NCBI GenBank assembly: GCA_947488325.1
Contig: CANKYZ010000001.1
Span: forward strand, 496,001 to 560,000
From: an uncultured Erythrobacter sp.
Lineage (GTDB): Bacteria; Pseudomonadota; Alphaproteobacteria; Sphingomonadales; Sphingomonadaceae
Reading direction: 5' to 3'
DNA length: 64,000 bases
A program made the translations under genes and the position numbers. The notes beneath the pieces were generated by a model, which was not told the origin of the DNA, ran no database searches, and saw only the letters and a list, made by a program, of their open reading frames with translations. Positions 24,764 to 32,511 of this stretch are shown piece after piece; the stretch's first letter is position 1; each line of letters starts with the position of its first letter.

Positions 24764-26293
24764 ATGACCAGACAGTTCAAGAACGTGGAGCAGATTCTCA
24801 AGCTTAAAGGCGCAATGCTGTCCAGTAAGGTGTCTCAAATATTCCAGGATCAAGGCCTGAGTGCTGCTGCCGCTCGACAGCGTGTCTTCCGTAGGTCAGC
24901 GTCTGTAAGGACGTTGCATGGCCTCCCATTCACCAAGAATGCCAAATTCCTATATCTCGAAGGTGAGTTCGGAACGCCAAAGTTCTTCGACAATCTTCTC
25001 GCAGAGCTGGAGGACTCAGCTCCTGGCTATGCAGCAGCGCTCTACGGTTTGGCGGCCCGTGGAGGCATTTGCCTACTCAAAGATTGGAATATCGTTTCCG
25101 GATCGCCCGTTCTGCAAAAGGGGCATGTATCCAGCGAGGAAGTGCTTAGGCGCCTCAAAAGCGTGAAGCTACTGGACGAGCGAACAATCGCTGGGATTGG
25201 CGATTGCGTTGTCTTGGCCCCTTGGGTGGGGAGCATAAATTTTGCGGCATTCCGAGCACGCTTGACGCTTGAGCGCATTGCTATTGAAACGGTGAGGCAA
25301 TGGGCGGTGCGAATGGGCTATTCCTCGAAGGACACGATCAAGACTCGATTTGATCATGAGCTTCCGAAATTCTCGACGTTCAGCTTCGACATCGTTGGCC
25401 CGTCCTACCTCAAGGCCTTGCTGGTTCAGACCAAGAACGGCCCTAAGAACGGATTTTTCGTAGCGGATGTCGTCTGGTTAGGCGAGCTCAGAGAACAGGA
25501 TGCCAAGTCATTCTTGCGAAAGGTCGCGACACTTTCCTCGCTGAAAAATCTTGGGCGATTTCAGCCCATGCTGGTGTCTGATGGTTTTACGCGGGACGCA
25601 ATAATGGCATGCCGAGCCAAAGGCGTGATGGCGGTCACCGTCGATACATTGCTTGGCCGTGATGTTGCGATTGCGTTGCGTGAATTGCTCGACGTGCTGA
25701 CGCGTGCCGCACAGGTGGCAATCGGCAATCCAGCCAAGATCGATGAGATTTTCGACAAACTTTCAACGGTCGAAGGTCTCTCCGGAAATCTACGCGGAGC
25801 CATGTTTGAGTTGATTGTCGGTCATATCGCCAAAGACCTGCTGGGCGGTTCTATCGATATCGGAGAAATCGCGACCAACCCTGCCGACAATAGCCGAGCA
25901 GACATTGATGTCCGGCAGGTCGGGCAGGATCAGGTGGTGTGCATCGAGTGCAAAGGCTATGATGCGGCCAACGATGTTTCACTCGAAGATGTCAAATACT
26001 GGCTGGAAAAACAGGTCCCGATTATCAGGGCATCCCACGCCTATCAGCAGCGTTTTGATCAGAAGGCTGAAATCTTCGAGTTCTGGACTACAGCCAAATT
26101 CTCGAAAGAGGCAAAGGTTTATTTGAAAGAGCGAAAAGCAGCTATCAAGAAGTATCAGATTGGCTGGAAGGCAGGCCCAGAGGTACTTGCTGAGGCGCGT
26201 CGGCTGTCTTCCCCGATGATTCTGAAGACTCTAAAAACGCACTATTTCGAAAAAACGCCGACTATGGTTCTTGGATTGGCAGAGGCTCAATAG
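24764..26293 (+). CDS. PD-(D/E)xK nuclease of unrecognised family
   Basis: A 509-residue protein. The C-terminal part carries a restriction-endonuclease-like core: Glu349 in GAMFELIVGHI, Asp380/Asp382 in RADIDV and Glu395-Cys-Lys397 in VVCIECKGY. The N-terminal 190 residues look like winged-helix DNA-binding segments (LSSKVSQIFQDQGLSAAAAR). The middle part (residues 228-295, from NGFFVADVVWLGEL) resembles a second, degenerate nuclease-like fold; this is a visual impression. It directly follows SPARSA and precedes ardA. It may be a stand-alone defence nuclease, and no methyltransferase partner is visible. I do not recognise the full architecture. Confidence 0.72.
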   Translation: MTRQFKNVEQILKLKGAMLSSKVSQIFQDQGLSAAAARQRVFRRSASVRTLHGLPFTKNAKFLYLEGEFGTPKFFDNLLAELEDSAPGYAAALYGLAARGGICLLKDWNIVSGSPVLQKGHVSSEEVLRRLKSVKLLDERTIAGIGDCVVLAPWVGSINFAAFRARLTLERIAIETVRQWAVRMGYSSKDTIKTRFDHELPKFSTFSFDIVGPSYLKALLVQTKNGPKNGFFVADVVWLGELREQDAKSFLRKVATLSSLKNLGRFQPMLVSDGFTRDAIMACRAKGVMAVTVDTLLGRDVAIALRELLDVLTRAAQVAIGNPAKIDEIFDKLSTVEGLSGNLRGAMFELIVGHIAKDLLGGSIDIGEIATNPADNSRADIDVRQVGQDQVVCIECKGYDAANDVSLEDVKYWLEKQVPIIRASHAYQQRFDQKAEIFEFWTTAKFSKEAKVYLKERKAAIKKYQIGWKAGPEVLAEARRLSSPMILKTLKTHYFEKTPTMVLGLAEAQ

Positions 26294-26531
26294 CGCGTCC
26301 CTACGGGTCGGGCTTTCGTGAACCGAACTCGCTAGGCGGTTTCGACCATTCGGCTTCAATCCCTCGCGTTACTTAGGGACCAGCCCCTCAGCGCACTTCA
26401 CGTAATATAGACGGTCTCCCGAGGCTCGCCTTCGGCTGCGCCCGCCGTCGATTTTCCGTTCCGTTTGCACACCCCGCTCTCGCCGATGGGCAAGGTTGCA
26501 TGAGCAACCCCTAACCCCATTGGAGGGAGAA
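26294..26531. other. Non-coding leader region upstream of ardA (candidate ssDNA promoter/oriT area)
   Basis: No gene is seen in these 238 bases. They hold several short GC-rich inverted stretches and one perfect hairpin, GGTTGC-ATGA-GCAACC (26494-26509), just ahead of the ardA ribosome site. In conjugative plasmids ardA lies in the leading region near the transfer origin and can be expressed from single-stranded promoters. Whether this region has such a role is inference. Confidence 0.3.
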
Positions 26532-27059
26532 ATGACTAAAGAACCAATTCAAATCCCAGTTCGCATCTATGTGGCCTGTCTGGCTGCCTACAATAATGGC
26601 TATCTGCACGGGCGCTGGATTGATGCCAAGCAAGACGCACGGGCGATCCATGATGCCATCCGCGCCATGCTGAACACTTCACCAATTGCGGATGCGGAAG
26701 AATGGGCCATTCACGACTATGAGGGTTTTGGCTCTCTTTCGATCTCGGAATATGAGGGGATTGAGTATGTTGCCCAGCTCGCGGCCTTTATCGCCGAGCA
26801 TGGCGAGTTAGGCGCGGAGCTGATCAATCACTTCGGTGATATAGAGCAGGCCAGCGAAGCGCTTGAAGATGGCTATCATGGCAGTTTCGAAAGCCTTGCC
26901 GATTATGTGCAGAGCTTGACCGAAGACACAGGCCAAATCCCAGAACATCTGCGTTTCTACATCGATTGGGATGCGATGGCGCGTGATGCGGAAATGAGCG
27001 GCGATCTCTTTACCGTTCAAACAGCGCACGATGAAGTCCATGTGTTTGCGGGATGCTGA
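26532..27059 (+). CDS. ardA: ArdA-family antirestriction protein
   Basis: A DNA-mimic protein that inhibits type I restriction enzymes on entry to a new host. The 175-residue acidic protein shows the ArdA start (PVRIYVACLAAYNNGYLHGR, then WIDA), the EWAIHDYEGF segment, and a Glu/Asp-rich C-terminal half. The ATG at 26532 has GGAGGGAG immediately upstream; the open frame extends to 26496. Adjacent to the relaxase end of the element, as expected for a leading-region gene. Confidence 0.92.
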   Translation: MTKEPIQIPVRIYVACLAAYNNGYLHGRWIDAKQDARAIHDAIRAMLNTSPIADAEEWAIHDYEGFGSLSISEYEGIEYVAQLAAFIAEHGELGAELINHFGDIEQASEALEDGYHGSFESLADYVQSLTEDTGQIPEHLRFYIDWDAMARDAEMSGDLFTVQTAHDEVHVFAGC

Positions 27060-27061
27060 TC

Positions 27062-27475
27062 ATGAAAAGCATTCCAAAAACTTTTGCGGTTGATCCACAG
27101 CGCTTCGCTTGGGGCCACTGGTGCCACAAGCGTAATCGCCAGATCGGTGAAGGGGATATTGGTGCAAGCTACAGTGCAGATCGGATTGGAGGTGAGGGGG
27201 CGGTCCGACGACCGTTTCGCCACGAAGGTGTTGATTGGGTTGCCACCAGCACGTTCAGCAATTCTGCGAGAGCATATCGGCTTGTTCATCCATCACAGTT
27301 CGAAGGGGGAACGCTTTCTTACGTCGAGCGCGTCAGCGATGGTCACCGAGGCAGATGCGCTCCAGAGGGTTTCTATCACGGAATGCGGGTGAAGCGTGGG
27401 CGCGAAGAGATGGTCTTGTGCGGTCCAGAGACAAAATTCATCGCAGGAGAGCCTGAGCAAGGCTCGCTCTTTTAG
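27062..27475 (+). CDS. Unknown protein downstream of ardA
   Basis: A 137-residue basic protein with several His, Trp and Arg residues (AWGHWCHKRNRQIGEGD) and no recognised motif. The ATG at 27062 follows the ardA stop by two bases; an ATG at 27053 overlapping the ardA end is the alternative. It is convergent with the relaxase gene, their ends overlapping by four bases. Probably co-expressed with ardA during transfer. Confidence 0.65.
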   Translation: MKSIPKTFAVDPQRFAWGHWCHKRNRQIGEGDIGASYSADRIGGEGAVRRPFRHEGVDWVATSTFSNSARAYRLVHPSQFEGGTLSYVERVSDGHRGRCAPEGFYHGMRVKRGREEMVLCGPETKFIAGEPEQGSLF

Positions 27476-28875
27476 CGCGAAGGATCGAAGCCGCGTGTTG
27501 GGCCGCGTTCGACAGTACGTTCTTGCACCTGCTTCCGCCGCTTCCTCTTGAATTCTTCTCGTGCCGCGCTGTGCTTGAAGTCTTCCGATACGCTTGCCTT
27601 TGGTGCATCGGGAATTGACACCTTCTTGAACGATGCAGCAGCCTTAGAGCGTTCGAGCGTGGACTCTGGAACGTCTGACAGACGCCTGACGTCAGAAGCC
27701 AGCTCTCGCCGTTGTTCGACGCTCCGTCTCCTAGCGGCCTTGAACCGTTCCAAAACGACGCGTCGTTCGCTCAAATGTTGAAAGACAAGCGCGTCTTTTT
27801 CCCTTCGATCTCGCAGCACGGCTCGATATGCCTCTGCCATATTCTCTTCGCGGATACGTTTCACCCGTCCCGAGAAATGATCCATGAGGCCTCGCCAACC
27901 GCGATTGAAACGCTCTTGGCGCATGGCCGTCTCGCGCTTCCATCGCGCCTGTATGGCTGCATTCTGCCTCGCTCGCTCTTGTGCTTGCGTGGTGGCGAGT
28001 GCTTTGCGTGCTGTCTCTTGCTGCTCTCGAAGCTTCAGCGCATTGCGCGCCTCTTCTTCCTGTATCTCGCGCAAGCGTTGTGATGTCTCGCTGACGAACT
28101 CAGCTTTGCGCTGCTCTACAGACGGCAAGGTGCCATCTATTTCCCCAAGCCGCATACGAACATCTTTTGTCTTAACTCCTGTCCATCGCGCAACAGCATA
28201 GACTTCGCCTTGCCTGTCTACCGCGACGAAGCCACGCCTATCACCGCGCGCCAGCTTGTAGCCCCGCGTTTCGAGGGCATTGGCAAAGGCTGCGCGGGAG
28301 TCTGATACGGCCCAGCAATCCTGAAACACTGTTTTGATCGCCTTAGGGTCTTTTTCGGCGCGTTTGGCCTGTTGCCATTCCTCCAATGTGAAATTGCGTG
28401 GATCGCGCTCCTCACTCTTCATCAGGCCACGCGGCATTTTGAAGCCGTGCTCTATGAAGAGTTCGCGCGATAGCTCGGTCAGTTTTCGCTTTGTGTGCGA
28501 AAGCTGGACCGCTTTCATTTCGTTAGAGTCGATACGGCTCCACACGGCATGCGCATGGCGACGACCTTGCTTTTCATGAAAGACGATAGCGCGCGGCTGG
28601 CCGCTTAAACCGAGACGCTCCTCCACCTGCTTGATCGCTGCCTCGAAAGCCTCGGTTGAGACTTCCTGATCAGGCGGCGGATTAGCGCTGAGCGAGAACA
28701 GGTGTTGCTTACATCGTGTTGCACGGCTGATCGCGTAGCTCTCGTTGAGTGCGGACATCAGATTGTCCGACACGAACCCGCGCAGATCGTGCACCTGTAC
28801 GTGATCGTTCTCCTCTTTGAGGAGATGGATTGCGAGGTCTTTGGCTCCTCCACGTTGATTGCCGACTAAGATCAT
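27472..28875 (-). CDS. Relaxase (MOBP/VirD2-like mobilization nuclease)
   Basis: Nicks the transfer origin and pilots the strand. The 467-residue protein has an N-terminal relaxase domain with a metal-binding motif H100-E-K-Q-G-R-R-H107-A-H109, then AVWSRID; ESYAIS (residues 45-50) offers a candidate catalytic tyrosine. The C-terminal half is a long Arg/Glu/Gln-rich helical stretch. It starts seven bases after mobC. With the coupling protein it makes the element mobilizable. Confidence 0.9.
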   Translation of the reverse strand: MILVGNQRGGAKDLAIHLLKEENDHVQVHDLRGFVSDNLMSALNESYAISRATRCKQHLFSLSANPPPDQEVSTEAFEAAIKQVEERLGLSGQPRAIVFHEKQGRRHAHAVWSRIDSNEMKAVQLSHTKRKLTELSRELFIEHGFKMPRGLMKSEERDPRNFTLEEWQQAKRAEKDPKAIKTVFQDCWAVSDSRAAFANALETRGYKLARGDRRGFVAVDRQGEVYAVARWTGVKTKDVRMRLGEIDGTLPSVEQRKAEFVSETSQRLREIQEEEARNALKLREQQETARKALATTQAQERARQNAAIQARWKRETAMRQERFNRGWRGLMDHFSGRVKRIREENMAEAYRAVLRDRREKDALVFQHLSERRVVLERFKAARRRSVEQRRELASDVRRLSDVPESTLERSKAAASFKKVSIPDAPKASVSEDFKHSAAREEFKRKRRKQVQERTVERGPTRGFDPSR

Positions 28876-28882
28876 GCTCGCC

Positions 28883-29233
28883 TCATTGCGGTTTGATGCC
28901 GAGAGCGGTGGTCAGATCATGGCGAATTTTTTCGATGGTTAGGCAGGCCGCACGGAGGTTGAGCAGCAAGTCCCCGCCTTGAGCGACCGTGCCTTCTTGC
29001 GTTGCATCAGCGATAGTTCGCATCGACTTCGGCAATTCGGATTGACCAAGTGTGGCGAGAATTTGCGCAAGAAGGATTTCGTCAGCCTTGGGGCGGCGAT
29101 GCGCTTTCCGAGGTTTCGCATCACCACCAAGCAATTGCTCGCGGGCATAAGTGCTTAGCGGACGGTCGCGAGCCTTGCGCTCCAGTGCCTCCCATTCGGA
29201 ACCAGTAAGGCGGATCGTTAGGCGCTTGCTCAT
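28883..29233 (-). CDS. mobC: MobC-like ribbon-helix-helix accessory protein
   Basis: A 116-residue basic protein beginning SKRLTIRLTGSEWEALERKA, the beta strand and first helix of a ribbon-helix-helix DNA-binding domain, with a C-terminal helical part (LLLNLRAACLTIEKIRHDL) typical of relaxosome accessory proteins. The ATG at 29233 overlaps, as ATGA, the stop of the reading frame at 29230-29358 that forms the recombinase tail in the excised circle. In the integrated state that upstream coupling is broken. Confidence 0.86.
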   Translation of the reverse strand: MSKRLTIRLTGSEWEALERKARDRPLSTYAREQLLGGDAKPRKAHRRPKADEILLAQILATLGQSELPKSMRTIADATQEGTVAQGGDLLLNLRAACLTIEKIRHDLTTALGIKPQ

Positions 29234-29358
29234 GGTTCAAGCGCCTCCCAATCAATGTTCTCAGCCTCTAAGACTTTGTTCCAGCGTTCCAGCTCATCGA
29301 ACAATTCATCGGGTGGAATTGTGTTCGATGAAATGATCCCGTTGGGCACCATTTCTGT
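29230..29358 (-). other. Detached 3' part of the recombinase gene (joined in the excised circle)
   Basis: Forty-two codons plus overlap in the same frame as the recombinase when the two direct-repeat copies are merged: TEMVP from the repeat, then an acidic tail ending NIDWEALEP and a TGA that overlaps the mobC ATG. In the integrated state this segment is separated from the recombinase by the chromosome and could be read only from chromosomal DNA. The frame match, acidic helical character and ATGA overlap argue that it is the native C terminus. Confidence 0.78.
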
Positions 29359-29359
29359 T
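29345..29359. repeat. Right attachment repeat of the integrated element
   Basis: The second copy of GGCACCATTTCTGTT, identical to 5238-5252. To its right the DNA (29360-29509) should be the original flank of tRNA-Thr. That flank begins CCTGTCATTTTTGACC and so partly resembles the element's left end (TTTTTTGACC or similar), as expected of related attB and attP half-sites. Confidence 0.86.
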
Positions 29360-29509
29360 CCTGTCATTTTTGACCGCGATAGCCGCGTCGAACGCAGGCT
29401 GTCGGATTTCCTCAAAAAAAGACCCTCCTACCCCCACTTTTGACGATACGCCTTGGCTCTAGGCTCCGCTATCCCATGCTCTGTAACAACGCAGCTTGGA
29501 GAGTGAACG

Positions 29510-30274
29510 ATGGATCTGGGACTTAAAGGCAAGAAAGTCATCATGAATGGCGGAGCGCATGGGCTAGGCCTCGCTTCACTGCGTCACTTCGCAGCGGAAG
29601 GCGCGGATGTGGCCTTTTTCAGTCGCAAAGAAGACAAGATCGAAGCAGCAAAGAAAGAGATCGAAGCTGCTGGACCGGGTAAGGTGCACGGTGAAGTCTT
29701 TGATATGGGCAGCGGTGCCGATGCTTATAAGAAATGGATCGTCGATGCGGTAGATGCCTTGGGCGGCTGCGATATCTTCGTCCATATGGCAAGTTCATCG
29801 GGCACCGGCGGCACAGGCGACTGGCAGCAGGGCCTCGACATGGATATTATGGGCGCGGTGAACGCTATCGAAGTGCTGACCCCTCATTTGGAGACTTCAG
29901 ACAGCGGCTCCATCGTTCTAATGTCATCGACTGCCGCGCTAGAAACCTTTGTCGCACCGCAGGCCTTCAATGCATTGAAGGCGGCATTGATCACTCATGG
30001 TTCGCAGCTTGCTCAGGCATTGGCACCGCAAGGTATCAAAGTGAACTGCGTTTCACCCGGCGCGATCTATTATCCCGGCGGCAACTGGGAAATGATCAAG
30101 GACGCGGTTCCACCGCTATACGAAGGCACTCTAGCAAAAATGCCGATGGGCCGCTTTGGCGAACCCGAAGAAGTTGCCAAGACCGTGGTGTTCGTGGCCA
30201 GCCCTGCCTGCCCATATATGACCGGCGCGAATGTCGTCGTCGATGGCGGCTTTACCCAGCGGGTACAGTTCTAA
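29510..30274 (+). CDS. Short-chain dehydrogenase/reductase with Phe at the catalytic Tyr position
   Basis: A 254-residue SDR-fold protein: nucleotide motif GGAHGLGL (residues 14-21), SSTAALETF around the catalytic serine, and a C-terminal MTGANVVVDGGF. At the YxxxK position it reads FNALK, so the catalytic tyrosine is replaced by phenylalanine and normal SDR chemistry is doubtful. GGAGAG precedes the ATG. First gene right of the element, 47 bases ahead of the E1 alpha gene on the same strand, so probably the first gene of that operon. Confidence 0.85.
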   Translation: MDLGLKGKKVIMNGGAHGLGLASLRHFAAEGADVAFFSRKEDKIEAAKKEIEAAGPGKVHGEVFDMGSGADAYKKWIVDAVDALGGCDIFVHMASSSGTGGTGDWQQGLDMDIMGAVNAIEVLTPHLETSDSGSIVLMSSTAALETFVAPQAFNALKAALITHGSQLAQALAPQGIKVNCVSPGAIYYPGGNWEMIKDAVPPLYEGTLAKMPMGRFGEPEEVAKTVVFVASPACPYMTGANVVVDGGFTQRVQF

Positions 30275-30321
30275 GGCGCGTTCAATTCTAATCCAATCTT
30301 CTCATAGGAAGGCCCAGCTCC

Positions 30322-31290
30322 ATGGCTGAAATCGATCGTGACAAGTTGCTCGATATTTACACCCGCACGATGAAGGTAAATCGCACCGACGAAAAGTTCC
30401 GTGAACTGCTGATGCAGGGCAAGGTCGCAGTAATGTACTACTGTGTGCGCGGACAAGAACTGGTTTCGGCCGCTGCCATGGCTGCGTTGGAGCAAGACGA
30501 TTACGTCGTCTGCACCTATCGTGGTCAGGGAGAACAAACTGCCAAAGGTATTCCGATTGAGAAGTGGTGGGGCGAATGCCTTGGCAAGGCAACTGGCACC
30601 TGTAAAGGCAAAGGCGGCACCATGCATATCACCGATCCCGCCACTGGGATTATGGTGACAACCGGTGTCGTGGGATCGGGCATTCCAATTGCGAACGGGC
30701 TTGGCATCGCGAGCCAGAATAACGGCGATGGCCGAGTGACTCTGGTCAGCTTTGGTGACGGCGCGGCCAATATTGGCGGCTTTCACGAAGCAATGAATAT
30801 GGCTCAACTGTATAAACTGCCGGTCATCTTCCTGTGTCAGAACAACCGCTATGGCGAACACACCGCCTATGCCGATCACACTGACAGCCCGGACATTTCC
30901 AGCCGCGCCGCAGGCTATGGCATGAAATCGCTCAAAGTTGATGGAAACAACGTCAACGAGGTTTATCCAGCGATGGTAGAAGCGGTCGAGTATGCTCGAT
31001 CAGGCAAGGGCCCCGTTCTGGTGGAGGCAATGTGTTACCGCATGATGGGTCACTTCTTTGGGTCTGACTTTTCCTACATGCCAGAAGAGCACCTTGCGGA
31101 GATGACAGCGGAAGACCCACTTCCCAAGTTGCGCAAAGTGATGCTCGAAAGACAATTCACCGAAGAAGAGCTCGACAAAATTGTCGCCGATATCAATGCG
31201 GAAATAGATGTTGCTGTTCAGCATGCTCTCGACGCGCCGCTGCCAGATACTGACGAAATCTATAAAGACGTGCTTGAGGAGACTGCCTGA
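30322..31290 (+). CDS. TPP-dependent 2-oxo acid/acetoin-type dehydrogenase E1, alpha subunit
   Basis: A 322-residue E1 alpha of the pyruvate/acetoin dehydrogenase family. The thiamine diphosphate motif runs from GDGAAN (145-150) to QNN (173-175), with GGFHEAMNMA between; the earlier CKGKGGTMHI region is also typical. It would decarboxylate a 2-oxo acid or cleave an acyloin and pass the acyl group to a lipoyl arm. Its stop overlaps the beta-subunit start (TGATG). The short length fits the acetoin-type rather than the branched-chain type. Confidence 0.9.
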   Translation: MAEIDRDKLLDIYTRTMKVNRTDEKFRELLMQGKVAVMYYCVRGQELVSAAAMAALEQDDYVVCTYRGQGEQTAKGIPIEKWWGECLGKATGTCKGKGGTMHITDPATGIMVTTGVVGSGIPIANGLGIASQNNGDGRVTLVSFGDGAANIGGFHEAMNMAQLYKLPVIFLCQNNRYGEHTAYADHTDSPDISSRAAGYGMKSLKVDGNNVNEVYPAMVEAVEYARSGKGPVLVEAMCYRMMGHFFGSDFSYMPEEHLAEMTAEDPLPKLRKVMLERQFTEEELDKIVADINAEIDVAVQHALDAPLPDTDEIYKDVLEETA

Positions 31291-32276
31291 TGGCTGAGAT
31301 TACCATGACGCAGGCCCTCAACCTCGCAATTGACGAGGCGATGGCCGAAGATGATGGCGTATTTTGCTTGGGTGAAGATGTTGCTGCCAAACAAGGCGGC
31401 GGCGTGTTCAAGATCACGTCTGGATTGACGGAGAAATATGGCGAAAACCGCATTCGTGCGACGCCAATCTCCGAAACAGCGATCATCGGTGCCGCTATCG
31501 GTGCGGCGCTTGCCGGACAACGTCCGATTGCAGAGATCATGCTGATGAATTTCGTCGGCGTCTGTATGGATCAGATCGTCAATCACGCTGCGAAATTGCG
31601 GTTTATGTCAGGCGGTCAAACCCCGTGCCCGATCGTGATCCGCACTACGACTGGTGTGGGTGTCGGTTTTGGGGGACAGCATTCTGATATGCTTGAGGCG
31701 TGGTTTGCTCACGTTGCAGGTATTCACGTGGTCACACCGTCTAACGCGGCTGATGCGCGCGGCCTGATGCGGTCTGCCATCGATGCGAATGACCCGGTGA
31801 TCTTTATCGAGAACATCCTGTGTTACGGCTTATCGTCTAAAGATCCCGGCCCTGACTACCGCGTACCGCTCGGCAAAGCAGCAGTGGCAAAGCAGGGGAC
31901 TGATATCTCAATCATCACATATGGCCGGACAGTGCTTGACGCACTGGAAGTCGCTGGTGAGCTTGAAAAAGAAGGCATCAGTGTCGAGGTCGTCGATCTA
32001 CGCACAATCGCGCCGTATGATGAGGAAACGGTTCTGGCTTCGGTGCGGAAAACTGGCCGGGCGATTACTTTGCATGAAGCGGTTCGGCCGTTCGGTGCAG
32101 GTGCTGAAATCGCCGCGAATATTCAGGAAAAATGCTGGGATAGTCTAAAAGGCCCCGTAGGCCGGATCGGTGGAACATTCTCCGCCGTACCATTCGCTTC
32201 CCATCTTGAGCAGGCATGGATTCCGAACAAGAGCGAGATTGTCGAACAGATCAAGGCATCGGTGGGCAAAGCATAA
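31290..32276 (+). CDS. TPP-dependent dehydrogenase E1, beta subunit
   Basis: A 328-residue partner of the alpha subunit: the N-terminal TMTQALNLAIDEAMAED and LGEDVA are typical, then RATPISETAIIGAAIGAAL, GFGGQHSD and the C-terminal transketolase domain (VVDLRTIAPYDEETV). The two chains form an alpha2beta2 heterotetramer with TPP at the interface. The stop directly abuts the ATG of the lipoyl-domain gene, so all three are probably expressed together. Confidence 0.9.
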   Translation: MAEITMTQALNLAIDEAMAEDDGVFCLGEDVAAKQGGGVFKITSGLTEKYGENRIRATPISETAIIGAAIGAALAGQRPIAEIMLMNFVGVCMDQIVNHAAKLRFMSGGQTPCPIVIRTTTGVGVGFGGQHSDMLEAWFAHVAGIHVVTPSNAADARGLMRSAIDANDPVIFIENILCYGLSSKDPGPDYRVPLGKAAVAKQGTDISIITYGRTVLDALEVAGELEKEGISVEVVDLRTIAPYDEETVLASVRKTGRAITLHEAVRPFGAGAEIAANIQEKCWDSLKGPVGRIGGTFSAVPFASHLEQAWIPNKSEIVEQIKASVGKA

Positions 32277-32507
32277 ATGGCTGAAGAAATTCGCATCCCA
32301 AAACTCGGTATGAGCGCAACAGAAGTCATTCTGGCGGAATGGATGTTCGGCGATGGTGAAGAGGTAGCAAAGGGCGACATCATCTACACCGCCGAAACAG
32401 ACAAAACGACGGTTGAGATTGAGGCTCAGGCCGCAGGCGTGATTCATCCGACGGGTGAAGAAGGCGTCAAATACAAGGTCGGCGAAGTTATCGGCACGAT
32501 TGGATGA
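32277..32507 (+). CDS. Free-standing lipoyl-domain carrier protein
   Basis: A 76-residue protein that is a complete lipoyl domain and nothing else: KLGMSATEVILAEWM, GDGEEVAKGD and the lipoylation hairpin ETDKTTVEIEA with Lys43. An E2 of this family normally continues into an E1/E3-binding domain and a catalytic acyltransferase; both are absent, and the gene stops cleanly at 32507. The E1 pair may use a separate acyltransferase or transfer to a different acceptor. Translationally adjacent to the beta subunit. Confidence 0.88.
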   Translation: MAEEIRIPKLGMSATEVILAEWMFGDGEEVAKGDIIYTAETDKTTVEIEAQAAGVIHPTGEEGVKYKVGEVIGTIG

Positions 32508-32511
32508 TCAA

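Larger units (their letters stand above)
5253..29359. mobile_element. 24.1-kb integrative and mobilizable element in tRNA-Thr, carrying a defence cluster
   Basis: Bounded by a 15-bp direct repeat at the tRNA-Thr 3' end. One strand carries a serine recombinase, a coupling protein, a relaxase and MobC. No VirB/Trb channel genes are visible, so it is probably mobilized by a helper conjugative system rather than self-transmissible. Cargo on the plus strand from about 17.5 to 27.5 kb is largely defence related (Septu, Fic, SPARSA, a nuclease) plus ArdA. Core genes resume immediately to the left and chromosomal catabolic genes to the right. Confidence 0.88.

Noticed and set aside
29234-29359. Transfer origin immediately upstream of mobC
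   Set aside because: The stretch is an open reading frame continuous with the recombinase in the circle, and no convincing hairpin-nick pattern was seen there.
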